Shown one piece after another: positions 1-7,843 of a stretch of DNA of 12,252 bases; position 1 is the stretch's first letter, and each line of letters starts with the position of its first letter. The DNA comes from Cryomorphaceae bacterium (GTDB taxonomy: Bacteria; Bacteroidota; Bacteroidia; Flavobacteriales; Schleiferiaceae). The stretch covers positions 1 to 12,252 of the forward strand of contig DMDX01000052.1 of the NCBI GenBank assembly GCA_003451355.1, in the 5' to 3' direction. The notes beneath the pieces were generated by a model, which was not told the origin of the DNA, ran no database searches, and saw only the letters and a list, made by a program, of their open reading frames with translations. A program made the translations under genes and the position numbers.

Positions 1-3000
1 GGAGTTCCGTCCGCGAGGAACGGCATGTCCTCTTGGCGTACAATCTTGGCGACAATACCCTTGTTTCCGTGGCGTCCTGCCATCTTATCACCCACCTTGA
101 GCTTGCGCTTCTTGGCGATGATGACCTTGGCCATTTTGATGATGCCTGCGGGCAGCTCGTCACCTACGCTGATCGTGAACTTCTTGCGGCGGTTGACGCC
201 CATGATGTCGCTCACTTTGATCTTGTAGTTGTGCAAGAGCGCGTCGATAAGGACGTTCTTTTCGTCGTCGGTAGTCCAGGTTCCGCTTGTCAAGTGTGTG
301 TAATCCTCTACAGAATTCAAAACTTTTAAGGTGTACTTGGTTCCCTTCGGAATCACGTCTTCATTCAAATCGTTGAATACTCCTTGGCACGTCTTACCAC
401 TGACCAACTTCGAAAGTTTGTCAATAAAGACATTGCGAACCCCTTCGAGTTGCGCGGCCAATTCGAGGTCGAGCTGCTCGAGCTCTTCTTTATCGCGAAC
501 GCGCTGGCGCTTGTCTTTGATGCTGCGGCTAAACAATTTCTTGTCAATTACCACACCGCCGATACCCGGAGGCGTCTTTAGCGACGCATCCTTTACATCA
601 CCGGCCTTATCGCCAAAGATTGCGCGGAGCAGCTTCTCCTCTGGTGAGGGATCGCTCTCGCCTTTTGGCGTAATCTTTCCGATCATGATGTCGCCTGGAA
701 CAATTTCAGCTCCCACGCGGATCAATCCGTTCTCGTCGAGGTCCTTGGTCGCTTCTTCGCTCACGTTCGGAATATCAGAAGTCAATTCTTCCATACCCAG
801 TTTAGTGTCGCGAACATCTAGAGAATACTCGTCGATGTGAATGCTGGTAAAGATGTCTTCGCGAACGACGCGCTCGTTGATTACGATGGCATCCTCAAAG
901 TTGTATCCCTTCCACGGCATGAAGGCAACCAATAGGTTGCGGCCGAGCGCGAGCTCACCGCCCTGAGTGGCGTATCCCTCACACAGTACCTGGCCGCGCT
1001 CTACGCGCTCGCCCTTGGTCACAATCGGCTTGAGGTTAATCGTCGTCGACTGGTTGGTCTTCAAGAACTTAATCAGCGGGTACGACTTGGTCGCAGGCTC
1101 AAAGCTCACGAGGTCCTCATCTTCGGTGCGGTCGTATTCAATCACAATTTCGTTCGCGTCTACATAGCGGACCGTACCAGCGCCTTCGGCGTTGATCAGA
1201 ACGCGGCTGTCGCTCGCGACTTGCTGCTCGAGGCCGGTACCTACGATCGGTGCTTCAGGGCGGAGCAACGGCACCGCCTGACGCATCATGTTCGATCCCA
1301 TAAGTGCACGGTTGGCATCGTCGTGCTCCAGGAACGGAATCAACGAAGCCGAAATCGAGGCGATTTGGTTTGGAGCCACGTCCATCAGCTGCACTTCTTG
1401 CGGCTCAAGTACCGGGAAGTCGCCCTTGTCGCGAACTTTTACACGTGGGTTGACAAAGCTTCCGTCCGCGTTAATCGGAGCGTTAGCCTGGGCAATGACC
1501 TTTTCTTCTTCCTCTTCAGCGCTAAAGAACACCGGAGCTCCTTCGAGCTTAACGCGTCCGTTGTCTACTTCGCGGTACGGAGTCTCGATGAAGCCCATCG
1601 AGTTGACCTTGGCGTAGACACAGAGTGAAGAAATCAGACCGATGTTTGGACCTTCTGGGGTCTCAATCGGACACAGACGGCCGTAGTGAGTGTAGTGAAC
1701 GTCACGAACCTCAAAGCCCGCACGCTCGCGGCTCAGACCACCGGGTCCGAGGGCCGACAGGCGGCGCTTGTGCGTGATTTCAGCCAACGGGTTGGTCTGG
1801 TCCATGAACTGACTCAGCTGGTTGGTTCCGAAGAATGAATTGATCACCGAGCTCAACGTCTTGGCGTTGATCAAATCAATCGGAGTAAACACTTCGTTGT
1901 CGCGAACATTCATGCGCTCGCGGATCGTGCGCGCCATACGGGCAAGACCTACACCAAATTGGTTGGCCATTTGCTCACCTACGGTACGAACACGACGGTT
2001 TGAAAGGTGGTCGATGTCGTCAATCTCAGCCTTCGAATTGATCAATTCGATCAAGTACTTGACAATCATGATGATATCCTGCTTGGTCAGTACTTGATTC
2101 GCATTTGATAAGTCAAGTCCAAGCTTCTTGTTCAGTCGGTAGCGACCCACCTCACCGAGGCTGTAGCGCTGCTCGCTAAAGAAGAGCTTGTCAATGATTC
2201 CGCGTGCCGTTTCCTCATCGGGTGGTTCGGCATTGCGAAGCTGGCGGTAGATGTGCTCCACGGCCTCAATTTCTGAGTTCGTGGGGTCCTTCTGAAGCGT
2301 GTTGTAAATGATCGAGAACTCGCCCTCTGCAATGTCTTCTTTGTGAAGAAGAATGGTGGCTACTTCGCTCTCGATGATCAGTTCAACATGCTCTTTCTCA
2401 AGAACAGTATCGCGGTCGAGGATCACCTCATTGCGCTCGATTGATACCACTTCTCCGGTGTCTTCGTCCACGAAATCTTCCATCCAAGATTTCAGAACGC
2501 GAGCTGCCAGCTTGCGGCCTACGACACGCTTCAGTCCAGCCTTGCTCACTTTCACCTCTTCTGCGAGGTCAAAAATTTCGAGGATGTCCTTATCGCGCTC
2601 AAAACCGATCGCTCGGAACAGTGTGGTAACCGGTAATTTCTTCTTACGGTCGATGTACGCGTACATCACCCCGTTAATGTCGGTAGCGAATTCAATCCAG
2701 CTTCCTTTGAACGGAATAATTCGCGCTGAGTACAGCTTGGTTCCGTTGGCGTGGAAACTCTGGCCAAAGAATACGCCCGGTGAACGGTGCAGTTGGCTGA
2801 CAATGACGCGCTCGGCTCCGTTGATAATGAAGGTTCCGCGGGGGGTCATGTACGGAATCGTACCGAGGTAAACGTCCTGTACAATCGTTTCGAAGTCCTC
2901 ATGCTCAGGGTCGGTACAGTACAGCTTCAGGCGCGCCTTGAGGGGCACCGAGAAGGTGAGTCCACGCTCGATGCACTCCATTTCAGAGTAGCGCGGGGGA

Positions 3001-3224
3001 TCCACAAAGTAGTCGAGGAACTCCAGCACGAATTGGTTTCGGCTGTCCGTAATCGGAAAGTTCTCGTTAAATGTTTTAAAAAGGCCTTCAATACTGCGGT
3101 TTTCCGGCTTGGTATCAATTTGGAAAAAATCGCGGAAGGACTTGATTTGGATGTCCAGAAAATCGGGGCAGTCCGCCTGAGCGAAGGTGCTCGAAAAATT
3201 GATTCGCGGTTGTGCGTGCGCCAT
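1..3224 (-). CDS. rpoB: DNA-directed RNA polymerase beta subunit, 5' part (3' end beyond window)
   Basis: This is the catalytic beta subunit of RNA polymerase, which forms the active-site cleft together with beta'. The frame is open from an ATG at 3224 to the window edge: 1074 codons plus two bases, of a protein usually near 1270 residues in this phylum. The N-terminus reads MAHAQPRINFSSTF, followed by a Bacteroidota-type stretch around PDFLDIQIKSFRDFF. The rifampicin-pocket segment FFGTNQLSQFMDQ is intact, and the residues matching E. coli Q513, D516, H526 and S531 (here Q472, D475, H485, S490) are the sensitive-type ones. Further on come GRLCPIETPEGPNIGL and the active-site segment GDKMAGRHGNKGIVAK near the left edge. 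The start has no Shine-Dalgarno sequence, which is normal here. The gene lies 109 nt after rplL. rpoC would be expected next, outside the window. Confidence 0.98.
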   Translation of the reverse strand, partial: MAHAQPRINFSSTFAQADCPDFLDIQIKSFRDFFQIDTKPENRSIEGLFKTFNENFPITDSRNQFVLEFLDYFVDPPRYSEMECIERGLTFSVPLKARLKLYCTDPEHEDFETIVQDVYLGTIPYMTPRGTFIINGAERVIVSQLHRSPGVFFGQSFHANGTKLYSARIIPFKGSWIEFATDINGVMYAYIDRKKKLPVTTLFRAIGFERDKDILEIFDLAEEVKVSKAGLKRVVGRKLAARVLKSWMEDFVDEDTGEVVSIERNEVILDRDTVLEKEHVELIIESEVATILLHKEDIAEGEFSIIYNTLQKDPTNSEIEAVEHIYRQLRNAEPPDEETARGIIDKLFFSEQRYSLGEVGRYRLNKKLGLDLSNANQVLTKQDIIMIVKYLIELINSKAEIDDIDHLSNRRVRTVGEQMANQFGVGLARMARTIRERMNVRDNEVFTPIDLINAKTLSSVINSFFGTNQLSQFMDQTNPLAEITHKRRLSALGPGGLSRERAGFEVRDVHYTHYGRLCPIETPEGPNIGLISSLCVYAKVNSMGFIETPYREVDNGRVKLEGAPVFFSAEEEEEKVIAQANAPINADGSFVNPRVKVRDKGDFPVLEPQEVQLMDVAPNQIASISASLIPFLEHDDANRALMGSNMMRQAVPLLRPEAPIVGTGLEQQVASDSRVLINAEGAGTVRYVDANEIVIEYDRTEDEDLVSFEPATKSYPLIKFLKTNQSTTINLKPIVTKGERVERGQVLCEGYATQGGELALGRNLLVAFMPWKGYNFEDAIVINERVVREDIFTSIHIDEYSLDVRDTKLGMEELTSDIPNVSEEATKDLDENGLIRVGAEIVPGDIMIGKITPKGESDPSPEEKLLRAIFGDKAGDVKDASLKTPPGIGGVVIDKKLFSRSIKDKRQRVRDKEELEQLDLELAAQLEGVRNVFIDKLSKLVSGKTCQGVFNDLNEDVIPKGTKYTLKVLNSVEDYTHLTSGTWTTDDEKNVLIDALLHNYKIKVSDIMGVNRRKKFTISVGDELPAGIIKMAKVIIAKKRKLKVGDKMAGRHGNKGIVAKIVRQEDMPFLADGT

Positions 3225-3282
3225 GGGGCTTGGACGTAATTGGTGGATGGAACTTGTGAAAACACGAAAAGGTCTAGGGCCC

Positions 3283-3327
3283 GGGGTCAAAATTGACCCC
3301 AGACACCTAAACCATATAGGTTAGGTG
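3283..3327 (-). promoter_or_regulatory. Two tandem hairpins in the rplL-rpoB spacer
   Basis: Read on the minus strand, two inverted repeats follow the rplL stop. The first pairs CACCTAACC (3327-3319) with GGTTTAGGTG (3313-3304), leaving one bulged base and the loop TATAT. The second pairs GGGGTCA (3300-3294) with TGACCCC (3289-3283) around ATTT. No T-run follows directly; the nearest is TTTT about 13 nt further on. They are therefore poor simple terminators. In E. coli the same spacer holds a partial attenuator and an RNase III site that lower rpoBC output relative to the ribosomal genes; a similar role here is inference. Confidence 0.5.
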
Positions 3328-3333
3328 AGGCTC

Positions 3334-3711
3334 TTACTTGAGCTCAACCTCGGCACCAGCCTCTTCGAGCTGCTTTTTGAGGGCTTCAGCCTCGTCCTTA
3401 GAAACGCCTTCCTTGATCGGAGCAGGAGCTGCGTCAACCGCATCTTTTGCTTCCTTAAGACCAAGACCGGTCAGTTCCTTGACTACCTTAACTACGGCTA
3501 GCTTTGCAGCACCCGCACTCTTAAGGATTACGTCGAACGAAGTTTTTTCCTCTACAGCAGCTTCACCGCCGGCAGCAGATCCAGCAGCAACAGCAACAGC
3601 TGCAGCGGCCGGCTCAATGCCGTAGGTTTCTTTGAGGTAGTCAGCGAGTTCTTTTACTTCTTTTACGGTGAGGTTCACCAAAGAATCGCCAAGTGATTGA
3701 ATATCAGCCAT
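3334..3711 (-). CDS. rplL: 50S ribosomal protein bL12 (L7/L12)
   Basis: Multi-copy stalk protein of the 50S subunit that recruits translational GTPases such as EF-Tu and EF-G. The 125 residues show the full layout. The N-terminal dimerisation and L10-binding domain covers about residues 1-32 (VNLTVKEVKELADYLKETYGI). A flexible Ala/Gly-rich hinge follows (about 34-53). The C-terminal factor-binding domain starts near residue 55 and contains KTSFDVILKSAG and LTGLGLKEAKDAVD. The start lies 60 nt after rplJ, in an AT-rich leader without a Shine-Dalgarno sequence. That leader is the longest gap among the ribosomal genes apart from the nusG-rplK spacer, and may help L12 to be translated several times more than L10. 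Confidence 0.98.
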   Translation of the reverse strand: MADIQSLGDSLVNLTVKEVKELADYLKETYGIEPAAAAVAVAAGSAAGGEAAVEEKTSFDVILKSAGAAKLAVVKVVKELTGLGLKEAKDAVDAAPAPIKEGVSKDEAEALKKQLEEAGAEVELK

Positions 3712-3771
3712 GATTGGGATATTGATTAAAAATGAAACAAATGCACAAGTTGGAAGCTGAGTGCGTAATCG

Positions 3772-4296
3772 TTAGGCTTTCCGCTCTTCAAGAGTTTTAA
3801 GCAAGCCTGCAATGGTTTGACCACCACCACCTTGAAGGGCCGAAATAAGATTCTTCATCGGGCTCTCCAGGAGGAGGATAATTTCACCGATAAGTTCATT
3901 CTTCGACTTCAAGTTGACTAGGGCGTCAAGTTGGTTATCCCCGACAAAAATTGCTTCCTCGATGTAAGCGCCTTTTAACAGGGGTTTCGTGCCTTTCTTG
4001 CGGAAGTCCTTGATCAATTTCGCAGGAGCGTTGCTCACTTCAGAAATCATGATGCTGGAATTCCCTTTGAGGGCTTCGTAGAGCTCGTCAAAATTCTTTG
4101 ACGAACGCTCCATAGCCTTCTTCAGAAGGGCGTTTTTCACAACCGTCATTTTGACGTCAGCCTTGAAGCAAGCGCGACGTAAGTCGCTAGTTTGCTCCGC
4201 ATCGAGGCCCGACGTGTCGGCAATGTAAATAGTACTGGTCGCTTCAAGAACCTGCATGAGGTCCTCGATGTGCTGGTTTTTCTCTTCGCGCGTCAT
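3772..4296 (-). CDS. rplJ: 50S ribosomal protein uL10
   Basis: Base of the ribosomal stalk: it binds 23S rRNA with its N-terminal domain and carries bL12 dimers on a long C-terminal helix. The 174-residue protein begins MTREEKNQHIEDLMQVL and contains the typical segments TIYIADTSGLDAEQTSDLRR and KMTVVKNALLKKAM. It ends in the L12-binding helix QTIAGLLKTLEERKA after a Gly-rich break (GGGG). It starts only 14 nt after rplA, so the two are surely co-transcribed. In other bacteria L10 or the L10-L12 complex represses its own mRNA upstream of rplJ. With so short a gap, any such site here would have to lie in the 3' part of rplA; I did not identify one. Confidence 0.97.
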   Translation of the reverse strand: MTREEKNQHIEDLMQVLEATSTIYIADTSGLDAEQTSDLRRACFKADVKMTVVKNALLKKAMERSSKNFDELYEALKGNSSIMISEVSNAPAKLIKDFRKKGTKPLLKGAYIEEAIFVGDNQLDALVNLKSKNELIGEIILLLESPMKNLISALQGGGGQTIAGLLKTLEERKA

Positions 4297-4310
4297 GGGT
4301 AAAAATCTGC

Positions 4311-5000
4311 TTACGCGTTTTTAGGTTCAACCGGTACGCCAGGACCCATGGTGGGACTTAACGTAACGCTCTTTATGTAGGTGCCTTTTGCCGATGAAGG
4401 CTTCATACGGACTAGGGTCTTGAGGACCTCGTCAGCATTGTCACGCAAGTTTTCTGTTGAAAAGGAAACCTTGCCAATTCCTGCGTGTACGATGCCATAA
4501 CGGTCGACTTTGAAGTCAATCTTACCGGCCTTTACCTCGCGAACGGCCTTGCCCACTTCCATGGTGACAGTTCCGGTCTTAGGGTTCGGCATTAAGCCAC
4601 GGGGACCGAGGACACGGCCCAAAGGACCGAGCTTGCCCATCGCCGCGGGAACCGTAATAATTACGTCCACATCCGTCCAGCCGTTCTTGATCTTGTCGAG
4701 GTATTCGTCCATACCCACAAAGTCAGCACCGGCTTCTTTGGCCTCAGCTTCTTTATCGGGAGTAACGAGTGCCAAAACACGAATGGTCTTACCTGTTCCG
4801 TGTGGAAGGCTAACCGTTCCGCGAATCATTTGGTTGGCTTTGCGTGGGTCAACACCCAAGCGTACTGCCAAATCCACACTTCCGTCAAACTTGGTAGTGG
4901 AGACTTCCTTCACAAGGGCCGAAGCCTCTTCGAGGTTGTAGAGCTTGCCCGGCTGAATCTTCGCAGCCGCTGCTTTCATCTTTTTCGTCATCGTTGCCAT
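4311..5000 (-). CDS. rplA: 50S ribosomal protein uL1
   Basis: Mobile L1-stalk protein at the ribosomal E site, involved in release of deacylated tRNA; in many bacteria it is also a translational repressor of its own operon. The 229 residues match the usual length. Domain I begins near KLYNLEEASALVKEV. The signature of domain II appears as GKLGPLGRVLGPRGLMPNPKTGTVT, with the basic GKIDFKVDRYGIVHAGIGK segment after it. The first ATG (5000) is kept because MATMTKKMK aligns with the usual Bacteroidota MAKLTKKQK start; an ATG three codons later is possible. The gap from rplK is 11 nt, so co-translation with uL11 is likely. Confidence 0.97.
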   Translation of the reverse strand: MATMTKKMKAAAAKIQPGKLYNLEEASALVKEVSTTKFDGSVDLAVRLGVDPRKANQMIRGTVSLPHGTGKTIRVLALVTPDKEAEAKEAGADFVGMDEYLDKIKNGWTDVDVIITVPAAMGKLGPLGRVLGPRGLMPNPKTGTVTMEVGKAVREVKAGKIDFKVDRYGIVHAGIGKVSFSTENLRDNADEVLKTLVRMKPSSAKGTYIKSVTLSPTMGPGVPVEPKNA

Positions 5001-5011
5001 AGTTATTCGGA

Positions 5012-5452
5012 TTAAGCTTGAGGCTTGGTACCGGTTACGGTAAGACCCATACTGCGTGCGGTGCCAGCAACCATGCTCATGGCGCTATCCATCGTAAAGC
5101 AGTTGAGGTCAACCATTTTGTCTTCGGCAATCGCCTTGACTTGTTCCCAAGTCACCTTGCCTACTTTATTGAGGTTCGGAACACCCGATCCACTCTTAAG
5201 TTTTGATGCTTCCAAAAGCTGAACTGCAACGGGCGGTTGCTTAATGATGAAGTCAAATGACTTATCAGTGTAAACCGTGATTACTACAGGGAGTAATTTG
5301 CCCGGCTTATCTTGAGTACGCGCATTAAATTGCTTGCAGAACTCCATGATGTTGACACCCTTTGCACCAAGTGCGGGGCCAACGGGAGGAGACGGGTTCG
5401 CGGCGCCGCCACGTACCTGCAACTTAACCATCGCGCTGATTTCCTTTGCCAT
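5012..5452 (-). CDS. rplK: 50S ribosomal protein uL11
   Basis: Component of the GTPase-associated centre; it binds the thiostrepton loop of 23S rRNA and helps in factor binding and stringent-response sensing. The 146 residues include the N-terminal proline-rich segment ANPSPPVGPALGAKGVNIMEFCKQFN, which is the classical thiostrepton-contact region, and the C-terminal RNA-binding domain with MVDLNCFTMDSAMSMVAGTARSMGLTV. Length and order are standard. It follows nusG after a 77-nt spacer that may hold a regulatory structure, and precedes rplA by 11 nt. There is no Shine-Dalgarno sequence before the ATG; the leader is A-rich instead. Confidence 0.98.
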   Translation of the reverse strand: MAKEISAMVKLQVRGGAANPSPPVGPALGAKGVNIMEFCKQFNARTQDKPGKLLPVVITVYTDKSFDFIIKQPPVAVQLLEASKLKSGSGVPNLNKVGKVTWEQVKAIAEDKMVDLNCFTMDSAMSMVAGTARSMGLTVTGTKPQA

Positions 5453-5529
5453 TGTTTGTTGATATTACTTTTCTTTCTTGAGTGCCGCTGCGGTTGGAAG
5501 CTCCGCTTGGCTATCGGTTGCTCACACCG
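5453..5529 (-). promoter_or_regulatory. nusG-rplK spacer, possible leader structure
   Basis: This 77-nt spacer is GC-rich near nusG and A-rich next to the rplK start. In its first half, GCGG can pair with CCGC around the loop AGCTTCCAA, with alternative pairing of the neighbouring GGAGC and TTCC. No TAnnTTTG element is present. In several bacteria uL1 binds a 23S-like structure just before rplK to repress rplKA. The location fits such a site, but I could not match the L1 motif with certainty, so the role is inference. Confidence 0.25.
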
Positions 5530-6081
5530 TTAGTTTTCTTTTTCTACTTGCATGAAGCCAAGTTCAAGCGGAGTCTTACGACCGAAAATCTTGACCATTA
5601 CTTCAAGCTTGCGCTTGTCTTCGAGGATTTTTTCAACCGTACCCACAAAGTCGCGGAACGGACCGTCAATCACCTTCACACTTTCACCGAGTACAAAGGG
5701 TACCGAAACTTGCTCTGCGCTTTCGGCCAGTTCATCGACCTTACCCAGCATGCGATTCACTTCTGAAGCGCGCAGTGGGGTCGGATCACCACCCTTGGTC
5801 TCACCCAAGAAGCCAATAACGCCTGGAATATTCTTAAGTACGTGTACAAATTCACCCGTTAAAATGCCCTCAAGCATAATGTAACCAGGGAAAAAGCTGC
5901 GCTCTTTAAGTACCTTTTTACCATTGCGGATTTGGTACACCTTTTCTGTCGGAATTAGCACCTGGCCCAAAAGAGCCATCATACCCGTGCGCTGAACTTC
6001 TTGCTCAATATGAGCTTTAGTCTTGTTCTCTTGGCCGCTAATCGCGCGGACCACGTACCACTTCATACCTTCTGTTGACAT
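5530..6081 (-). CDS. nusG: Transcription antitermination/elongation factor NusG
   Basis: NusG binds RNA polymerase through its N-terminal NGN domain and links it to Rho or to the ribosome through its C-terminal KOW domain. Starting at the ATG at 6081, the protein is 183 residues: MSTEGMKWYVVRAISGQEN opens the NGN domain, RSFFPGYIML (61-70) is its hydrophobic core motif, and GESVKVIDGPFRDFVGTVEKI (132 on) is the KOW domain. An ATG 11 codons upstream is in frame, but it would overlap the end of secE by 29 nt and add residues absent from the family. The chosen start lies 4 nt after the secE stop, which suggests translational coupling. The NGN and KOW domains are joined by a typical linker of about 20 residues. 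Confidence 0.96.
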   Translation of the reverse strand: MSTEGMKWYVVRAISGQENKTKAHIEQEVQRTGMMALLGQVLIPTEKVYQIRNGKKVLKERSFFPGYIMLEGILTGEFVHVLKNIPGVIGFLGETKGGDPTPLRASEVNRMLGKVDELAESAEQVSVPFVLGESVKVIDGPFRDFVGTVEKILEDKRKLEVMVKIFGRKTPLELGFMQVEKEN

Positions 6082-6085
6082 CTTA

Positions 6086-6280
6086 TCAGGCCAAAAGGTT
6101 GTAGACAAAGTCAAGGATCGTCGAAAGACCCTTATCCATTACAAATACGACGAGGGCAAAAACTAACGAAGCCACTATCACCACAACTGCACTGCGTTGT
6201 AGACTAAGCCACGTGGGCCACGTGGTGTGGTGGGCAAATTCTTCCCAAGATTCGCGGAGGTAAGAGCGGAGCGCTTCCAT
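6086..6280 (-). CDS. secE: Protein translocase subunit SecE
   Basis: Small essential partner of SecY in the inner-membrane protein export channel. The 64 residues fit the short, single-span form found outside the proteobacteria. An amphipathic N-terminal helix (EALRSYLRESWEEFAHHTTWPTW) carries the conserved W-P pair. One transmembrane segment follows at about residues 30-48 (SAVVVIVASLVFALVVFVM), then a short C-terminal tail. Placement between tRNA-Trp and nusG is the standard bacterial arrangement. The 35-nt leader has no Shine-Dalgarno sequence and carries a small ACGAA-type repetition. Confidence 0.95.
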   Translation of the reverse strand: MEALRSYLRESWEEFAHHTTWPTWLSLQRSAVVVIVASLVFALVVFVMDKGLSTILDFVYNLLA

Positions 6281-6315
6281 GCTTTAATTCGTTTCGTTCG
6301 TTAGTCAGCTTTTTG

Positions 6316-6386
6316 CACGGGTGGAGAGATTCGAACTCCCATCAATGGTTTTGGAGACCACTATTCTACCCTTGAACTACACCCGT
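6316..6386 (-). tRNA. tRNA-Trp (anticodon CCA)
   Basis: A 71-nt cloverleaf. The acceptor stem is ACGGGTG (6386-6380) with CACCCGT (6323-6317) and discriminator G. The anticodon arm is GTGGT-CTCCAAA-ACCAT, giving anticodon CCA, and the T arm is GGGAG-TTCGAAT-CTCTC. CCA is not encoded. It sits between the tuf terminator and secE, and is probably cut from the front of the secE-nusG transcript or from tuf read-through. Confidence 0.96.
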
Positions 6387-6393
6387 AGACGAG

Positions 6394-6420
6394 AAAAGGT
6401 ACCCCGGAAACCGGGGCACC
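6394..6420 (-). terminator. Rho-independent terminator after tuf
   Basis: On the minus strand GGTGCCCCGG (6420-6411) pairs over 10 bp, with one G-U wobble, with CCGGGGTACC (6407-6398) around a TTT loop. TTTTCTC follows. It begins 22 nt after the tuf stop. The T-run is short, so some read-through into tRNA-Trp is plausible. Confidence 0.85.
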
Positions 6421-6425
6421 TCAAA
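6394..6425 (-). promoter_or_regulatory. Candidate promoter for tRNA-Trp-secE-nusG, overlapping the tuf terminator
   Basis: TTTG (6425-6422) and TACCTTTT (6401-6394) are separated by 20 nt. The Bacteroidota consensus is TTTG, about 19-21 nt, then TAnnTTTG, so the -7 element misses only its last base. The predicted start lies a few bases before the tRNA-Trp 5' end. The spacer is the terminator stem itself. This is a sequence match only. Confidence 0.4.
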
Positions 6426-6442
6426 CCCGTAACAGAGTCCTC

Positions 6443-7630
6443 TTAGTCGAGGAGCTCCGTAATCTGGCCAGCGCCTACGGTACGTCCACCCTCACGGATG
6501 GCGAAGCGGAGACCCTTGCTCAATGCTACTGGTGCGATGAGGTTTACCTCGATCGTCAAGTTGTCACCAGGCATTACCATCTCTGTTCCAGCAGGAAGCA
6601 TGATCTCACCAGTTACGTCCGTGGTACGGAGGTAGAACTGTGGACGGTACTTGTTGTGGAATGGAGTATGGCGACCGCCCTCTTCCTTCTTCAGGATGTA
6701 GACCTCAGCCTTAAACTTAGAGTGGGGCTTCTGAGAGTTGGTCTTGGCGATAACCATACCGCGACGGATGTCACTTTTCTCAATACCGCGAAGGAGTAGA
6801 CCTACGTTGTCACCAGCCTCACCACGGTCAAGAATCTTGCGGAACATCTCCACACCTGTAACAGTTGAAGTGAGCTTTTCGTCACCGAATCCGATGATAT
6901 CCACAGGGTCACCAGTGTTTGCAACACCTGTCTCGATACGACCAGTAGCCACGGTACCACGACCGGTGATCGTGAATACGTCTTCGATCGGCATCAAGAA
7001 ATCCTTGTCCTTGTCGCGAACAGGCTCTTCAATCCAAGAGTCACATGAATTCATCAACTCCATTACGGTGTCAACCCACTTAGGCTCGCCATTCAAACCA
7101 CCAAGAGCTGAACCCTTGATAACCGGAGTATTGTCGCCATCGTACTTGTAGAATGACAACAGGTCGCGGATTTCCATTTCAACGAGCTCGAGGAGTTCCT
7201 CGTCGTCGACCATGTCAACCTTGTTCATGAACACAACCACACGGGGTACACCAACCTGACGGGCAAGCAGGATGTGCTCGCGCGTTTGTGGCATTGGGCC
7301 GTCGGTAGCTGCTACTACTAGGATTGCTCCGTCCATCTGGGCGGCACCCGTAACCATGTTTTTTACGTAGTCAGCGTGACCTGGGCAGTCCACGTGAGCG
7401 TAGTGACGGTTTGAGGTCTCGTATTCAACGTGAGCCGTGTTAATAGTGATACCACGCTCTTTCTCTTCAGGTGCAGCGTCGATAGAATCGAAACTACGAG
7501 CCTTAGAAAGACCTGCATTGGCTAGTACCGTAGTGATAGCAGCCGTGAGGGTGGTTTTACCGTGGTCGACGTGACCAATGGTACCGATATTGAGGTGCGG
7601 TTTGTTCCGCACGAAGTTCTCCTTTGCCAT
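6443..7630 (-). CDS. tuf: Elongation factor Tu
   Basis: GTPase that delivers aminoacyl-tRNA to the ribosomal A site. The 395 residues have the three-domain layout at the normal length. The nucleotide-binding motifs are complete: GHVDHGKT (19-26, P-loop), RGITI (59-63, switch I), DCPGH (81-85, switch II), NKVD (136-139) and SAL (174-176). Domain 2 shows FTITGRGTVATGRIETG, and domain 3 ends VGAGQITELLD. The start MAKENFVRNKPHLNIGTIGH is the family start. The gene follows tRNA-Thr(GGU) by 51 nt with no promoter element in between, so it is probably expressed from the promoter before the four-tRNA cluster. It ends at a strong hairpin terminator. Confidence 0.99.
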   Translation of the reverse strand: MAKENFVRNKPHLNIGTIGHVDHGKTTLTAAITTVLANAGLSKARSFDSIDAAPEEKERGITINTAHVEYETSNRHYAHVDCPGHADYVKNMVTGAAQMDGAILVVAATDGPMPQTREHILLARQVGVPRVVVFMNKVDMVDDEELLELVEMEIRDLLSFYKYDGDNTPVIKGSALGGLNGEPKWVDTVMELMNSCDSWIEEPVRDKDKDFLMPIEDVFTITGRGTVATGRIETGVANTGDPVDIIGFGDEKLTSTVTGVEMFRKILDRGEAGDNVGLLLRGIEKSDIRRGMVIAKTNSQKPHSKFKAEVYILKKEEGGRHTPFHNKYRPQFYLRTTDVTGEIMLPAGTEMVMPGDNLTIEVNLIAPVALSKGLRFAIREGGRTVGAGQITELLD

Positions 7631-7681
7631 TGCGAATTAGAGAGTTAAGAGAGATTAATAAAACCTGTACTGTGAACGTTG

Positions 7682-7753
7682 AGCCAATGGCGGGAATTGA
7701 ACCCGCGACCTTTTCCTTACCAAGGAAACGCTCTACCCCTGAGCTACATCGGC
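7682..7753 (-). tRNA. tRNA-Thr (anticodon GGT)
   Basis: A 72-nt cloverleaf. The acceptor GCCGATG (7753-7747) pairs with CATTGGC (7689-7683), including one G-U pair, with discriminator T. The anticodon arm TTTCC-TTGGTAA-GGAAA gives GGT, and the T arm is GCGGG-TTCAATT-CCCGC. It is the last tRNA before tuf. CCA is not encoded. Confidence 0.96.
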
Positions 7754-7758
7754 GGTGG

Positions 7759-7831
7759 AGCGGAAGACGGGATTCGAACCCGCGACCCTCAGCTTGGAAG
7801 GCTGATGCTCTACCAACTGAGCTACTTCCGC
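7759..7831 (-). tRNA. tRNA-Gly (anticodon TCC)
   Basis: A 73-nt cloverleaf. The acceptor GCGGAAG (7831-7825) pairs with CTTCCGC (7766-7760), with discriminator T. The anticodon arm TCAGC-CTTCCAA-GCTGA gives TCC, and the T arm is GCGGG-TTCGAAT-CCCGT. Only 5 nt separate it from the next tRNA. Confidence 0.96.
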
Positions 7832-7843
7832 GGTAAGCTGTTG

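Noticed and set aside
331..840. Plus-strand open frames antisense to rpoB (also 1221-1628, 2353-2871 and 2787-3239)
   Set aside because: They lie opposite a well-conserved rpoB frame and give Ser/Arg-rich, low-complexity translations without family features.
6082..6114. Longer nusG start at 6114
   Set aside because: It overlaps secE by 29 nt, and its 11 added residues are not found in NusG; the ATG at 6081 gives the family N-terminus.
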